A stretch of 64,000 bases of DNA from the NCBI GenBank assembly GCA_018697195.1, contig CM031864.1, positions 29,377,668-29,441,667 of the forward strand, read 5' to 3'. This DNA comes from Certhia americana (taxonomy: Eukaryota > Chordata > Aves > Passeriformes > Certhiidae). Shown in pieces: positions 48,311 through 62,392 of this stretch. A program made the position numbers and the translations under genes. Numbering within the stretch: position 1 is the first letter of the stretch; each line of letters begins with the position of its first letter. The notes beneath the pieces are model-generated. The model worked only from the letters and a program-made list of their open reading frames with translations, was not told the origin of the DNA and did no database searches.

Positions 48311-49525
48311 AAAGATGAGGGATGCGGTTGCTGGGGGATGCAGGAGGAGGGCTGGGAAACCACAGGGGTGCTCTGCCATCACCTTCATCACTTGGGGGTG
48401 CAAGCCAGAGCAGGCTCCTGCTGCTAACCAGCATGGACCTTGCCCAGCCCAGCCCCAGGTTTGGGGTGTTCAGCGGGGGACTCTGCTTTTCCACCAGGAT
48501 AAACCCATGGGTGGCTGTGTCCGTGTGGATTAACTCTGCAGGGGAGAGGGAGATGGCAGGAAAACCACTTTAGCAATCTCTCAAAGAAATTGCTTACTAT
48601 AGAATTCCCCTGTGTGACTATCATGATTTTAAGATCTGTTTTGCCACCATTCTACCAGGTCTAAGAGTGTAGCTCCTGGAATTTGCAGGCAGCGTTTTAC
48701 AACAAGCTAATTTCCACATGGATTATTTCATCCATGTGCTTGCTTTTTTGCTTTCTTCATGTCAGCTTTGCCTTCATGAAGTAGAAATCACAGTATGGGT
48801 TGAAATAAAAGAATTGTGGGGAATCTCTGGGGGCCTGGGGGACTGATTTCTTTGGGGAGGAGTTTGACTTTGAGACTTCCTCTGTGGTCTGAAACAGAGG
48901 CTAAGAAGTACTTTGGTTTTCTTCTCCTGGAGCAGATGCCCCTTCCCTGGGCTGGCACCAGACCAAGCCTGATTTCTGTAGGGGTCAGAGGGAAGTAGAG
49001 TAGAGCTGGCAAAGAGACTCACTGTCCTACTTCTCTGCCTCTGCAGCCCTGCTGGCATGGGGCAGGGATGCATTTTGTCATTAAACAGTGCTGCTGGGGC
49101 TTGTGGGGGTGGCAGGGCTGCTGATGGGCTCCCCAGGTGTGGGGCACAGGTGACACTGGTGGCTTTGGATGCTCAGCCCGGCCCCCATGATCCTGGGAAG
49201 CAAAGGGGCGAGGAGTTTGAAATCGATATTTCCCCCAGAACGCCAACTCGAGATGCTGTATTTATTCCCTGCAATTGTTTATTTGTGTTCCCCATCAGAA
49301 TTGCTCAGCTGCTGTGCTTGCAGGTAGCAAGGAGGAGCCTGGCTTGCCAGGATCTGACACTCTCCTCTTCCCCTCATGCTGAGATGGGAAGAAAAACACC
49401 CATGGCAAGGATGTGCTGGGGGCAGGTGGGCTCTGTAAGGGGATGCAGGCAAGGCATCCAGGGCTGCCTGCTCCTCCTAGAGCAGGTCTGGAGCACAACT
49501 TGGAGGAGGAGCTGCTGAGGGAGCT

Positions 49526-49895
49526 GTGAGGGCTCAACCTGGAGGAAAGGAGGCTCGGGGAGACTTTCTCACTTCCCTACAACTCCCTGATGGGAGGTTC
49601 TGAGCAAATGGGATTTGGTCTCTTCTCCCAGGCAGCAGGGTGAGAAGAGCTGTCCTTAAGTTACTCCAGGTGAGGTCCAAATTGGATATCAGGAAAAACT
49701 TCTTCTCCAAAGGGTTGTCAAGCCCTGGCACAGGCTGCCCAAGGAAGTGCTGGACTCACCATTGCTGGAGGGATTTGAAAGACGTGCAGATGTGTCACTT
49801 GGGGACGTGGTTGAGTGGAGTCCTTGGCAGTGCTGGGTTAATGGTTGGACTGGATGACCTTTGGAGGGCTTTCCCAACCTAAACACTGTTATGAC
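49526..49895 (+). mobile_element. CR1 LINE fragment (3' part) in intron 6
   Basis: It begins with GGGCTCAACCTGGAGGAAAG, passes ATATCAGGAAAAACTTCTTC and CCTGGCACAGGCTGCCCAAG, and ends with GACTGGATGACCTTTGGAGG and CCCAACCTAAACACT. This is a different subfamily from the copies ending CCAACCCAAACCATTC. Confidence 0.9.
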
Positions 49896-50574
49896 TCCTG
49901 CTGGCACTGCTCACAGCTCTGAGCCTGCTGTGTGTTTCCCTGCATGGATCTGGCTGCCAGGTTGAACTCCTCATCCTCTCCTGGCACAAGGGATTGGGAC
50001 CACAGGGAAGCAGGAGAGCCAAACAATACAAGGAGCCTTAGGAGATGCCAGGGCTGAGTGCTGAGAGCCTTCTGGGTGCTTTTGCAGCAGGAGGGGAGCG
50101 TTTGCTGGGGGAAAGAACACCAAGCTGTTGGTGGCTTCCAAAAACACCTCCCAAAACGCAGTGGTGGTGGGCAGAGCTGTGTCCATGGCCTCAGGGGAGG
50201 TGGGTCTGGGTCTTGCAGCCCCATGCAGACCTGGGCAGATGCAGCAGAGAGCCAGGAGGCTGCAAGGGTGTGTGTTGGGTGTCAAGTGCAGGGACAATGT
50301 AGGGACACTATAGGAGTGGCTGGGAAACAGGAGCTGCTGCAAGGATGGGAGTTTGCAGCACATGTGACTCAATCCCCATGTGCTTCCAACACGCTGGAGG
50401 TGCTGGGGCCAGCAGGGGAGGATCCCCTCAGTGTCTGGGATCTCCTCTACACGCTGGTGCAAAAGGGTTTTGATGAATCTCACCATGTGCAGAAGTCATT
50501 TCGTGCTGCCGGGTGCAGGGCTGGGCTTGCACAAGTTGTCTTGGACTGGTTTTGTCTGTGAAGCACCAAACTTG

Positions 50575-50915
50575 AGATCACAGGATCACAGAATGGTTTG
50601 GATTGGAAGAGGCCTTTTAAAGACCATCCGGTCCAATCCCTCTGCCATGGACAGGGACACCTTCCCTTAGTCCAGGTTTCTCAGAACTCCATCCAACCTG
50701 GCCTTGAAAACTTGGGATGGGGCACCTCTCTGGGCAGCCTGTGCCAGTGTGTGACCACCCTCCTTGTAAAAAACATCTTCCTTATATTTAATTTTAATCA
50801 ACCCTCTTTCAGATTAAAACTACTGCCCTTTGTCCTGTGACAACAGGCCCTGCTAAAATGTTTGTCCTCATCTTCCTTACAAGCCCTATTAAAGCACTGA
50901 AGGTCTTCTGCTGGA
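50575..50915 (-). mobile_element. CR1 LINE fragment (reverse orientation) in intron 6
   Basis: GATCACAGAATGGTTTGGAT at 50585 onward, CTGCCATGGACAGGGACACC, GCCTGTGCCAGTGTGTGACC and CCCTTTGTCCTGTGACAACA show the reverse complement of CR1 in order. Its outer end is a clean CR1 terminus; the right edge is approximate. Confidence 0.92.
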
Positions 50916-51689
50916 GCTATGCTTTGAAATGCACTGACACATCCATCCTTTTTGAAACAGGGATGGTTGAGGCCAGACTGATTTGGGACACTGGGGAAGG
51001 GAGGTGTGTTAATATCACTAGTCATGCTGGAGAACATGGGTCAGAGATGAGAGCATGGCTTGGCTGTCCTGTTTTCTGCCCCATCCCCATTTGCCCCAGT
51101 TGACCTTGGAGGGGGACAGAAGAGGAATCTGCTGCAGAACAGTTGTTTTCCAAGTGTGTGTGTACAAAATTTCTTGTTGCATGCTGGCACCAATTGCTGG
51201 GGTTTCGCAGCCATCCCTTGGGATGCCCAGCACTCAGCTGCCCTCCCCAAAGCAGCGTGAGCAGTGTGGGTGAGACCTGAGCATGGGGCAGCTCTGGGTG
51301 GATTCCTCCTCAACTTTTTGGAGAGTGAGTTCAGTGCCTGGCTTTCTATAGAGCAGCCAGGAGGCAGCAAAATTAATGACTTGACCAGAAAGGATTTTCC
51401 TTTTTTTAGGGGGGATTGCTCAGACCTGAGATGAGCTGGGAAGCCCCCCTGAGCCCCAGTCCTTCCAGGAGCTGCTGCAGATCCTCTGGACACTGGTGTC
51501 TTTCTCCTGGGGTCCCAGGGCAAGAGCTGCATCAGTGCCAGCCATGCACCAAGGTTTTTGAGAACTCTGCTTGTGGTGCAAAGATCCCCAAAACAGCCCT
51601 GGCATCACGGTGATGGGCTGGAGGAGCTCAGTACAGTAGGAAGCTGGGAGTGTGATGCATAACAGTGGCTCCCAGCAGGGAGCTGGGAA

Positions 51690-51726
51690 GAGGAGAAGGA
51701 AGAGGAGGAGGAGGAGGAGGAGGGAG
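51690..51726. repeat. (GGA)n purine-rich repeat
   Basis: GAGGAG-type triplets with a few A changes at the left, pure GAG units from about 51703. A simple repeat in intron 6. Confidence 0.9.
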
Positions 51727-52420
51727 AGAGGTTAGAGAGCAGGAGACGTGGGAGGGATGGCAAAAAGAGGGAAACCACCTGGCTCTTTAGCCCTCTGTGC
51801 TCTGGGATGGTGCCAGGCTCTCCAGCCGGAATGCTTGCGAAGGGAACAGGAGTCCCTTCTTATGTGTTTTAAATTAAAACACAACGCACACAAAATATCC
51901 TGGCGGGGAGGTATGAAAATTTAATCAGCACCCAGAGCTCCAAGCAGCTCGGCAGTGAGCACAGCCCATAATGCCTCTGCAGGTATTCCTGGTGGCTCAG
52001 GGTGCAGGGCTGGGGGAATGGGGGCTGCCAGAAAGTCCCCAGCACTTGTGACACTGCAGGGCAGGGCCCTTTCCTCCTCCCTCCTCTGATATGCTGTGTG
52101 TTTTAAACATGGCTGAGTGCACGTTAGAGCAAATTCTAAGAGGAGACTTCGGGTTCCACCCCAAAGGTTCAAACCTTTCCGAACTCAAAAAATGAGCTCT
52201 TTCTCCCCAAATGGCTCCAGTTGGTGCCCGTGCTGCCAGCCGTGGGTGCTGGAGCCCAGCCCTGCCAGGCACGTGTGTGGCAGCCAGCCTGCTCTCCCCT
52301 CTCCTCCCTTTTGGAAAACAGCCCTTTCTCCGCACTCAGCAAAGCCAGACCCTCACCAGCTTGCCAAATGTTCCTGCCTTTTTTTTTTTCCCCTTCTTCC
52401 CCTCTTTCCCTCTCTCTCTG

Positions 52421-52443
52421 CGTGTGTGTGTGTGTGTGTGTGT
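52421..52443. repeat. (GT)n dinucleotide microsatellite
   Basis: About eleven GT units follow a CTCTCTCTCT tract and a long T/C-rich block from 52379. A typical microsatellite. Confidence 0.95.
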
Positions 52444-55400
52444 ATGTGATGAAATGACACAGCAAGAAACAAACTGTGTCTGCTGGATCCCAGCTTTCAG
52501 GCATGTTCTATCAAAAGCCTCCTGCCCACATCCTCCTCCCTGCCCGCGCGGGAAAGTCTCACTCCAAGACGGTCTGCTGGAAGCACTGGGGGAGCTGAGA
52601 GAGGCTGGTGGAGGTACCAGTGCTCCAGCACGGGTGCTCTGGAATTACCCAGCAGCTCCATGCTCAAGGGTGAGGGGTGGCAGGGGGTCTCTGTGCTGCC
52701 TTGCTCATCTTCGTTAAACCCAGGACTTGTAATTCCATTAGCAGGTTTGGTGCTGCAAATGGTGTTGGTGAGGTCTTGGAAAGCTGGTTCCAGACCTCTT
52801 GGGGAATGTGCTTCTGTGCTCCAAGGTTGGGTTCTGGGGCTATTGAGATCCATGAGTGAGGCTGGGCAGGGGTCTGTCGCCCCAGAGCACCACAGCTGAA
52901 GCTGGGGATGTTCCTTCATCTAGGAATGCTCATACAATGGTGAAAATCATATCATGGGGCCCAAGCTGCCTCTCTGGGTTTGCAGCATGCCCAAAGCACA
53001 GCAAGGAATCAGGCCCTATGAGAAAACAGTCCCAAAGCTAATCCTGTGGAAGGCATGCCCTGCTGTGGCATCCGGGGTCTGGGTCCAGCTGGAGAGGCAG
53101 TGGCACTGGCACATTGGTCTGCACTGGAAAAAACTGCTAAGCTTTACAAATGCTCCATCAGGACAAGTTCATCTTGTCTGCAGAGTAGTTAAGGGGGTTC
53201 TGGGGAAGGCACAGGAGGAGTCTGGATAGGGGGGAAGGTGAAAGTTTGGGAGAAAAAGTGAAAGGATCACAGCGTGGGATGACTGTGGGGAGAGGCAGAG
53301 CAGGAGGCACACACTGGGTTTGTGCATCAGTGCTGGGGCATCGGGGTGCAATTTCTTAGTGGATTGGAAGAGAACAGCACCAAAATTGGTCTTGGTGCCT
53401 CTTTCAAATATTTTGAAAATGCTTGATTTTTAGTAATGCTTCTAGCAACATATTTTTTGCATTCCAGTTAGGAAACAGAAAAATGAAATGTATCGTGTCC
53501 TTTTCCTGTTTCCCTAATCCCTCCCTGCACTCAGAGAGAAGATTATGCTGAGCTTTGTGTCCCCCTCTGGCATTATTCCTGCCTGTCCCTGGCACCCCAG
53601 AGCTTCCCATGGCCAGTGAAGGGCAGTGCTAGAGGAAGGGAATGGAGCAAGAGGTGCCCACCCTGCCTGAAGACCCTGACACTTGGCCACGGCAGGATGT
53701 GTCCCACCCCAGGCCAGTCCTGGCCTTGCAGAGGAAATGCACCCATTTCCTCATTAACCTGATTTGGGAAAGCAAAGCATTTCCATTCAGATCTTGTCCA
53801 GTGCCAGGGTCGCTGATGGATCCCAGGCAGGGAGTGAAGCATGGCCCTGCATGCAGGAGATTCAATTACTGCTATTAAAGGGAACAAGGAGATCTGTTAC
53901 TGTGCTGGGGAGAGCAGCAGTGGGTGTCAGGGTCTGCAGGGAACTGCTTAGGCCAGGGAATCTGCTGCAAGGTATTTTTAGAATTAATTTTCTCCCCCTT
54001 TTGGGCTGTGAGGCTGTGGCTGCTGGCCTGTGTGTGGTTCTCAGTTGGATGCAGATGTGGTTTGCAGGGAGGAGCACGTCAGGGGCTGGGGAGGTGATGC
54101 TGGGGGACACCAATAGCCATAGCAAGGGACATAATGGATGTCACCACCAGGCAAAGACCACTGGAAGTTACCAGGACAAGGATTTGGAGTGCAAATTGTG
54201 GAAGCTGTGGTGGTTTTGCGCCCACTGTCCTGCTCTGCAATCACCTGAGAAGTGCTGGGGAAGGCAGGCACAGATCCCAGGGCAAAAGCCCTTGAGATCC
54301 ATGGCTTTTCTCATCATCCCCAAACCTTTGTGTGAATGAAATTCACATCCTGCTGCTCCCTGAAAGCTCTGGGTGCCCACAGGTCCCCAGTTCCCCTCCC
54401 CAGGCTGGTGAGCAATGAGTGGCCATTAGGGCTCCCTGCACAGACTGAACCTGCTCTCTGTTTATTTTTAGCCAGGAGAGACTGAGTTTGAGGGGTTTAT
54501 TGAGGTTTCCCCCCCTCCCTTCCCCTATAGCAAAGAAATCCTGAAGGTTCCCATGCGCCGCAGCCCGAGGGAGGGGACGTGTGGGCTGTGCGCTTGTGCT
54601 GTGCATTCAACTTGAGGATATATTTAGATTTCTTTAGATTTCTGGGCCCCCCAGTGAGACCTGCTTTTGCAGCTTCCCGCGCCTTTTCCTGCCCTTTGGG
54701 GGGAAAAAGAAAAAAAAAACCGAAAAAACCAAACAAACACCACAAGAGCTGCCTAAAGAACAACCTTGTACTTGGGGGTTGAGAAGCAGGAGCTGGTGAG
54801 GGCTCTTTCCCTCAGAAGGGTCCTACTCCCATGCCTTGGTGGTGTCATTTATAGGCTCAGAGGGCTTTCCTGGCAGCAGAACGGGTGCCAAGATGTAGTG
54901 TGGTGGCTCTTGTGGTCTGGTGGCCACAGAAGGGTTTTGGAGGTGATGGGGTGCGTAATGAGAGGGAGGCCTCTCAAAGGGAAGGGAAGAAGCAGCAAAG
55001 ATTTGCCACCAAGCAGCTCTTCCATTTCCCAAAGGAATATAAAAGGCGTGTCCCAAAGGGCTTGGGTGAGTGATGGGACCTGCTCTGCTGTGCAGGGAGC
55101 AAGGCATAAGCCTGAAATTTCTTCATTAAAGCAGTTGGTGTAATTTAGGGATTAAAATTCCTGAGTCTACCCTGAATTCTGCAAACAGCAACGTCCTGGT
55201 ACCTTCAGCAAAGGGAAAAAACCTATGGGAAGGCACAGTGGACCAAGATAATGAAGTACTGCCTACAGAGGGATATCAAGAACAAATGATGCCCCAAAGG
55301 AATGGAAAAAGAGACTGTTCAGTCAAGACAATGACATCTTGGTGCCAAAAAAGTTGGGAAGTGCTATGAGGGCCATAGCGAAGTTGTGTTGACACAGACC

Positions 55401-55479
55401 TCCTGGAGGAGCAGAGAGCAATTCCCCACCTCTGCAGATGGAAGCAAGGCCCAGTGCAATGACATCTGGAGAGATTTGG

Positions 55480-55910
55480 GCATGGAATGACATTTCAGCC
55501 CCACTTTTGGTCAACACAAAGCAACAAAAGGCATATTACCAGGAACGAGGGCACGGCCAACGTGGAAGCCCAAGGCTGAGACCACTGCACCCACCAGTGC
55601 TTGGGATGGCTTCCCCCCAAGCTGGGAGGGAGCTGCCACATGAAATGGCAGGTCTGGTAACAAGTATTTTTAACAGCTCCATCGAGTTGGGGGAGGCACC
55701 ATCTGACTGGAGAATAGCGAATGCGATGCCTATATTTAAAAGCGGGGGGAGGAGGGGAGGAAAAGTAAGGCAGGCAGGAATAGGACTGTGAGGCTGACCT
55801 CGATCGCATGCCATTTCGGAACAGATTTGGGAGGCAAGAGAGGAAAATGAATCATGGGTTTGTCAAAGGTAGGTCACGCCAGGCTAACCTGGCATCGCAG
55901 GCCTGGAAAC
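55480..55910 (+). mobile_element. LINE reverse-transcriptase (ORF2) remnant, CR1/L2-like
   Basis: From about 55650 one frame reads LVTSIFNSSIELGEAPSDWR then IANAMPIFKSG, the reverse-transcriptase block normally seen as DW..A...PIFKKG. After a frame change the text near 55850-55894 reads NHGFVKGRSRQANLA, which resembles the QHGF.KGRSC..NL block of the same enzyme. The part between them (the NYRPISL block) is missing or shortened. So this is a decayed internal piece of a non-LTR element, unlike the 3'-end pieces elsewhere in the window. The left border is uncertain. Confidence 0.75.
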
Positions 55911-58900
55911 ATCGTAGAGTTGCTCCCTGTAGTAAAGGGTTTGCTATGGGAAAGTGGTAATGGGGAGGGGAAGAGGGGAAGGGGATGAGGAGCTCTGTGT
56001 GGCTGGCGGGGTAGTGAGCAGTTCTGGGATGTTATTGAGGGGGCAAAGGGGATGTCATCAACTCGTGGAGTCCTTGGGGATGCATCATGGGCTTTTCTGC
56101 CTCCAGCATCCACTGGATTCCCGGAGCTGGAGGGACAGAGGCTGCTGTCCTGGGCTGGGAGGCATTTGAGGGCTGGAGGAAGAGATGTGGGATGCAGTGA
56201 GAAATGGAAAGCCAAGTGCTTGCTGAGGACCAGCAAAGATCTCTCCTTGGAACTCAGGTCTTGTTGGCTGGCAAGCAGTGGTGTGGAGGAGGAGAGGGTG
56301 AATGGGTGACATTGGGGTGACACGAGGTGGCTGCAGGGCAGGGTGTCATGAAGGAGGAGGGAGGATGGTGGGATGCAGGTGGGGTGGTAAAGCCTCTGTG
56401 GCATCATGCAGGGATGGAGTGTGACCCATCAAATTGCTCACTCGCTTCTCCTGTGTCCAGGAAGGATGAATTGAGCCTGGACTGGAGCAGGGAAGGGCCT
56501 ACTGGATAAAACAGGGCAGGAGAGCCAGTTGGGCAAGAGAGGACTGGAAGAACCTTGCTTTGGCCAGCAAAGCAGAGGCTGGAGATGGCTGTGATTGCTG
56601 TCTAGAAATAGATCAGGGTGGAAACAGGAAGGAAAAGAGCTATTGCAGCCAAAGGCCAGTGCTGGCAAAAGAATGGAGTGGTATAGAAAATGACCACAAA
56701 TAAATTTAGGCTGGAAATTACAGCAGCCATTGGAGCATCTGCTTGAGGAGGCTTCCAGTGGGGGTAGCAAGTTTTGGCAGCCTGAGTGGCTGAGCAAGTA
56801 CCAGATGACGGTCTGGAGCCACTACATCCAGACTAGATATCACCCTTTCCTGGGTTTGTAGGGAGAATTGGGATGTCCCCTGAGAAATTTCATGTTGGGG
56901 CAAAGCTGGCACCAGCCAGGAGAACGTGTGTAGCTGCTGGTGGCAGTGCTGTCCCTAGGGCTGCTGGTGGCAGCCTGGGTGGTTGGGACCATCCCTGAGC
57001 TCACTGTGGCCAGTGCTGTGTCCTTGAGTATGTGAGTCCGTGGCCACAGCTCCCCATCTCCTCCCCTGCCCCAGAAGTGCCCCTCCTGCAGCTGCTGGGT
57101 GCAAGTGGAGCTGTGACCTCTCAAATCCCCATAAAAATCACTCCAACCCCCTTTGCCTTTACCTCCAGGGCAGCCAGGCACTCAAATGCACAGAGGTTGG
57201 GGTCACAGTCGGCCCATGCCACCAGAGTCCTGCCAAGCCTCTGCCTCAGCTTTACCTGCTGCTGGACCCCAGTGCCACCAACTTTGCTGTGCCTGAAAAA
57301 TGGAGAGGGAAGAGGTGGACTGGGACTGATAGCCCTGGGGAAACTGCCCATTTCCCTCTCTCTCTCCTGCTGAGATGGCTAAAGAAGGGAAGGTGATGGC
57401 CTGGGGGAAGATGTCTTGCTCTCCTTCAGGAAAGGAGCTCACCTGTTTTGCATTCCCTGTGACAAAGACCTCGGGGAAAGCCTGTGCTTTTGGGCAGGAG
57501 CCAGTTTCAAAGGCAAGCAATCCTGACATGAGTGGCAGGTACCCAGTGGCATCTTGGCAGGGAGCTGAAGCCCAGCCAAACTTGGGCTGAGGGTTGCCTG
57601 ATGCCTTGAAGACTGATGCCATGGGAGATGGTGCTGTCAGAGCAGAGCACAGCAGCCTGGGTGTCTCTGGAGGGCTGTGGTGGGATTTCCATGCATTGTT
57701 CCTTCCTCCCTGTGCTTGCTTCTCCCATGGCCCTAAAGAAAGGGGCTGGAGATAAACTGGAGCTCTAGGAAGAGCAGGATCTTGAGAGGATGTGTGTGGT
57801 TTCCCTAGTGCCAAAGGAGGAGAGCAGTGAGTCTTTCTGGATACTTTCAGAGCCCTTACGGCTGCTGTGTGCCAGGTGCTCCTTGTCAGTGAGATTGCTG
57901 CCCACATCCCCTGTCCCAGTGCTGTGAGCAATGCCTGTGCTGGGGTGTGCTGGTGTCACCCTTCCTGCCTTGGGCTCGGTGTCAGGGGGATGGGGACACC
58001 CAGCTGAAGTTCCCACAGGAGGAAAACCCCAGCACAGTGACTTTCTTGCCTCGGAATTGCGCTTCTCCCGTTGCAGAGCCTTGCCTCAGCTCCTGCACTG
58101 GCCGACCAGGAGATGTGGTGCCAATGACTCAGATGAAGATGAGGGCTTAATTAGCACAGGGAGAGGGGGGAAGAGAGAGAAAAGAGAAAGAGTCTTTCAT
58201 TGCAAGAAGATTGATGCCACCTCCCCCAGACAGTCACGTTCTGCCGCATCACCCTCAGCCTGGCGTCATGCGCACCGTGCCTGACACCAGAGGACAAATG
58301 GGGCCTGGGAGGCAGCTGGGAGGGACACAGGGGCACTGCTTTATTAAAAGCTCTGGTGAATTAATGTCTGGAGGTATTGAGCAAGGCTCATCAGGAGCCT
58401 CTGCAGCTGTTGGGCTGTGCCCTTCGCTCAGAGCTCCCATCTGATCTCAGCTCCTTGTCTTCGGGGGACATACCTGTTGGTGGGAGGGTGTCTGCAAGGT
58501 GTTAGTGATGATGCCAGCAGTGAAATGCCTGTTTGGAGGTTTCCCACCATGCATGATGGGGCAAACATTGGCTGCCTCTTCTTTAGGAGCCACCTTCCCT
58601 GGTCTTAAGGTACCCTATAAATCTGTGCTCGGCAGGCCCTGCTGCTGTGGGGCTGCTTTGCCCTATGTTGGTGGATGTGTATGGGAGCCCTGAATCAAAC
58701 TGCTGGGCAAAACATGCTCAGGGTGACCCCTCACCATCAGCACCCCAGTTTTGGCCTGCAGGACCTTGCACCTACAGCTATACTCATGTCTTTCAGTCTC
58801 TGCAGGGATGGTTGGAGGCAGTGGAGGAGAGCGGTTCTGCCTGATGAGGGCTGGAGACTGGAGAACAGAGCTGGTGCAGGGTGCTGAGGAGTGCCAGGGC

Positions 58901-58958
58901 TCTTCTGGTGGGAAAGAGTGTGCACCAAGGCTTGGCAAGCATGGTGACATCACCCTGA

Positions 58959-59171
<213 letters not shown>

Positions 59172-61759
59172 TAAGCAGTGTGGTCATTCCCCCCGAGCTG
59201 TGCCTGTCACATATTTCTGGGACCTAAGGCTGGTCTCTGTGTCCCTCCATCCCCTCCATACCTGCCTGCCCCACAGCAAGGGATGGCTCCCTGGCTATGC
59301 TTGGTTCTTTCTCTCCCTGGGGAGGTGGGAAAGGGACAGCCTTGAAGACATTTATTATTACTGTTATTTCACCTGGATGATCTTGTTCTTTTGGTCCCCT
59401 GGGAGAAAGGGTCACTGGGGATCTTCTTGCTGCAAGAGGGGAGAGACATGGTAGGGGGGGGTCTGTGGAGATGTGTTTGAGTCCAGGCTGTTTGTGGTGG
59501 GATGTGCGTGGGTTGGGATGGGTTTGGGGCACCTCTGTGCACCTCTGTGCTGTGACCAGGAAGATGTGCCCTGCACTGATGGGAAGCAAACTGGTGAGGA
59601 TAGGGGTGCTTGGGGTGCACATGGATAAGCCCAGAAAATAAGAAAGTAGGGACAAAGCAACTGTCCCTGTCCTGCACTTCCCGAGGGGAAGGTGGTTTAA
59701 TCCAAGCTGGGTTTGGAGACAAAAACTTTTCTTGTCTCCATGACAATGATCTGTGCACATCAGCCAGACGGAAAGCCCTTAGATGCAAAGGTCAGGGCAG
59801 AGAATGGCCTTGATCTTATTTGTCCCTTTCCTGAGTGTCCCTGGAAGTTCAAGTGTGAAGGGGGTGATTTCAGTAGTTTCTAGGGTGGCAGGTTGGGGTC
59901 TGTTATTGGGCTGAATTTTCCCAGCTCTCATTCTGGGGTCTGACTGAGTCCAGGGGCTCTGGGGACAGGCTGTGGGAAAGGCCTCACTTTGCCTTGCAGA
60001 GAGGGAATTCTTATGGGGGATGAAGATACCCAAGCAGCACTGGGTGGAATTTGTACTTCTTATGCCACATCTAGCTTGGGCATGTGGGCAAAGTCCAGCT
60101 GGGTCTTAGTGTCAAGCAGGAACTTTCCTTCAAATGCCTGGAGAAGGAAAGTTAGGAAGCTGGGAAAGCCCCTTACTACAACGTTGAATCGTGACAGTGT
60201 AGTGTGTTGTGTGGATACCAAGGCTTTTGGTGCTGGGGTGGTGCTGAAAGCAGCTTGGGGACACAAGCCAGACACTGGCCAGAGGACCACAGTGGGGCTG
60301 ATGGAATGCCTGGCCATGGCCTGGCCCAACTTGGTGCTTCCCTACAGCAGGACTGCCCGAGGCAGCTGTTCCCATGCCTGCTGAATTGCATGCAGTTGTC
60401 TAGGACTTTTCGCAGGCACCGGCTGGCATTTCCACTGTTTGTTTATTGCTTAATAGGGTTTGTACTGGAGAAGGATGCAAGTGGGTGGGTGGCCTAATTG
60501 GCAGTGGAGATGCTCTTGTGGCGTGGCAGATATCCAGGGTAAAGCAGGACTGCTCAGCTCCCCGGAGGGCTGAGCAAGGTGAGCGCAGGTGGCCAGCTGG
60601 GCTCTGCCACTCCATGGCAAGGCCACTGTGTGTGTCCCCCTGCCTGGACACGGCCACATCCTCTGTGGCTCTGTGGATGCAGCATCTTGGCTGGGTGAAT
60701 CATCCAAAGCTGCTGCTGGAGCCGTGGAGGAGTTGGACCTAAGGCAGGAGAAGGTACTTGTGCACACAAATAATGTGTGTCCTTGAGTGCAGCAGGAAGG
60801 GCCTCGTTCCTTGCTCTGTTTGCTGAGCTCTACTTGTTTTTAGCACTCACTGCAATCCTCTGGGGCTGGAAGAGAGTACTTGGATCTGCTGGGAGATGGG
60901 AGGTATGACCTTTACATTGCCCAGCTCATCAGGTGGATGTATAGGCAGGGCCTGGCCAGACACTCCCACCTGTCCTATGGCTGTGCTGAACTGAGAGGAG
61001 ATGGCCACTTTGGGAATGAGCTCCATGGAAACACCTCCACTGAAGGAATCCTTTCCCTGGCAGTTATACCACTGCTTTTGAGAAAGCCAGACTGTGCTCA
61101 GCTGAAATCATGGCCACTGGGGCGCCTCCTTGCAGAAGCCTGGCCCCAAGTTGCTTGCAGACTGTGCCATCTGCATCGGTGGATAACAAGGTCCACTTGG
61201 GATTTCCAGCATTCTCCTCAAGGTTCACTCTCAGGAGCTGCTGCTGATCTGCCTCTGCTCTCGCCTCGTCTCAGCAGTGACTCCCTTTGGGGGAGCAGCC
61301 CAACACCCGGGGTGGGTCCCAAATGCAAAGAGGCTGCAGGAGGACATTTGTGTGTTTCACTTGCCACCAGCAGAAGTTTGCTGGAGCCCAGATTTAGCAA
61401 GCTCCTGGTTGCGATGAGCATCTCTCCCAACAGTCAGTTCCCCAACTGTTAAGCTGAGGCATGACCTCTGTGATGTAAACAGCCTGGATCCATCTGCTCC
61501 TTAAGCACAAAGTATGTGGGAGAGGAAAAGAAATGATTTTCATCATAGCGAGGCTCCTCAGTTTTTCTCCCTAAATACGAACAGGCACACACGCGCTGGA
61601 ATCGCATGTGACTCTGTTAAGAGATGGAGCTCCTCCAAGCAGGGGCTTGGAGAGCCAGTGCTTCTGTGGCTTTGGCATTTATTGCTGTGTCTATTAACTT
61701 TCCCCCCTCTATGGTTGCAATTATGGATCAATTAATTCTGACTGAAAGCAGGAAAAGAT

Positions 61760-61778
61760 AAAAAAAAAAAAAAAAAAA
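61760..61778. repeat. Poly-A run of about 19
   Basis: An A run after GGAAAAGAT, ending in GAATTGG. There is no recognisable retroposed body beside it. Confidence 0.85.
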
Positions 61779-62348
61779 GAATTGGCCTGGTTCCTCCTTG
61801 GGAGCAGGTACGGAGCCCAAGGAGTTGTGACTGCTCAGCTTTTAAAGCTACACAAGCTACTGAGATAATCCTGGTAGAAGAGAGTCAGTGGGAGCGAGTG
61901 AGGATGGAGCATCACTCAAATGCTGTTTTCTACCTTTCTGAGGCTGCCTTGTGGCCTGAGGAGTTGCATGTGCTGGAGATTTGCAAAGATCTGCTCCCCC
62001 TTTTTTTTGTGACATTGTTGAGTTATGGGGTTTTTTTCCTCAGCTGTTTCTCACACAAAACGATATAAACGTGTGTTTGGGCTCTGTCTCCGGAGCAGCA
62101 GAGACCCAATGAGAGCCACACTGCCCTGTCCCTGCTGCTGGTGTCATGTGCCAGTGGCAGTAGTGCCACCCCAGGAGTGATCACAGCCACTAGCACTGGT
62201 CCTATCCTGCTGACTGCAGAGGCCCTGCCTGCTTTGCCCCTCCTTCTGGGGCTCCTTCCTGGCAAGAAGATGGCTTGTGTCTAGTTTGTCACTGGGAGCA
62301 GGATGAAAGAGTGAAGATAAAAAATTAGCTGTGCTTGGAGGTGTAGCA

Positions 62349-62392
62349 CTGAGGACTCATGCAGAGCTTCCTGAGGACTCATATAGAGCTTC
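62349..62392. repeat. 22-base imperfect tandem duplication
   Basis: CTGAGGACTCATGCAGAGCTTC is followed at once by a copy reading CATATAGAGC in place of CATGCAGAGC. Two units, two differences. Confidence 0.9.

Noticed and set aside
60880..61452. A 190-codon open frame in intron 7
   Set aside because: No family similarity, ordinary composition, no good splice sites, and no known Cav2 exon at this place.
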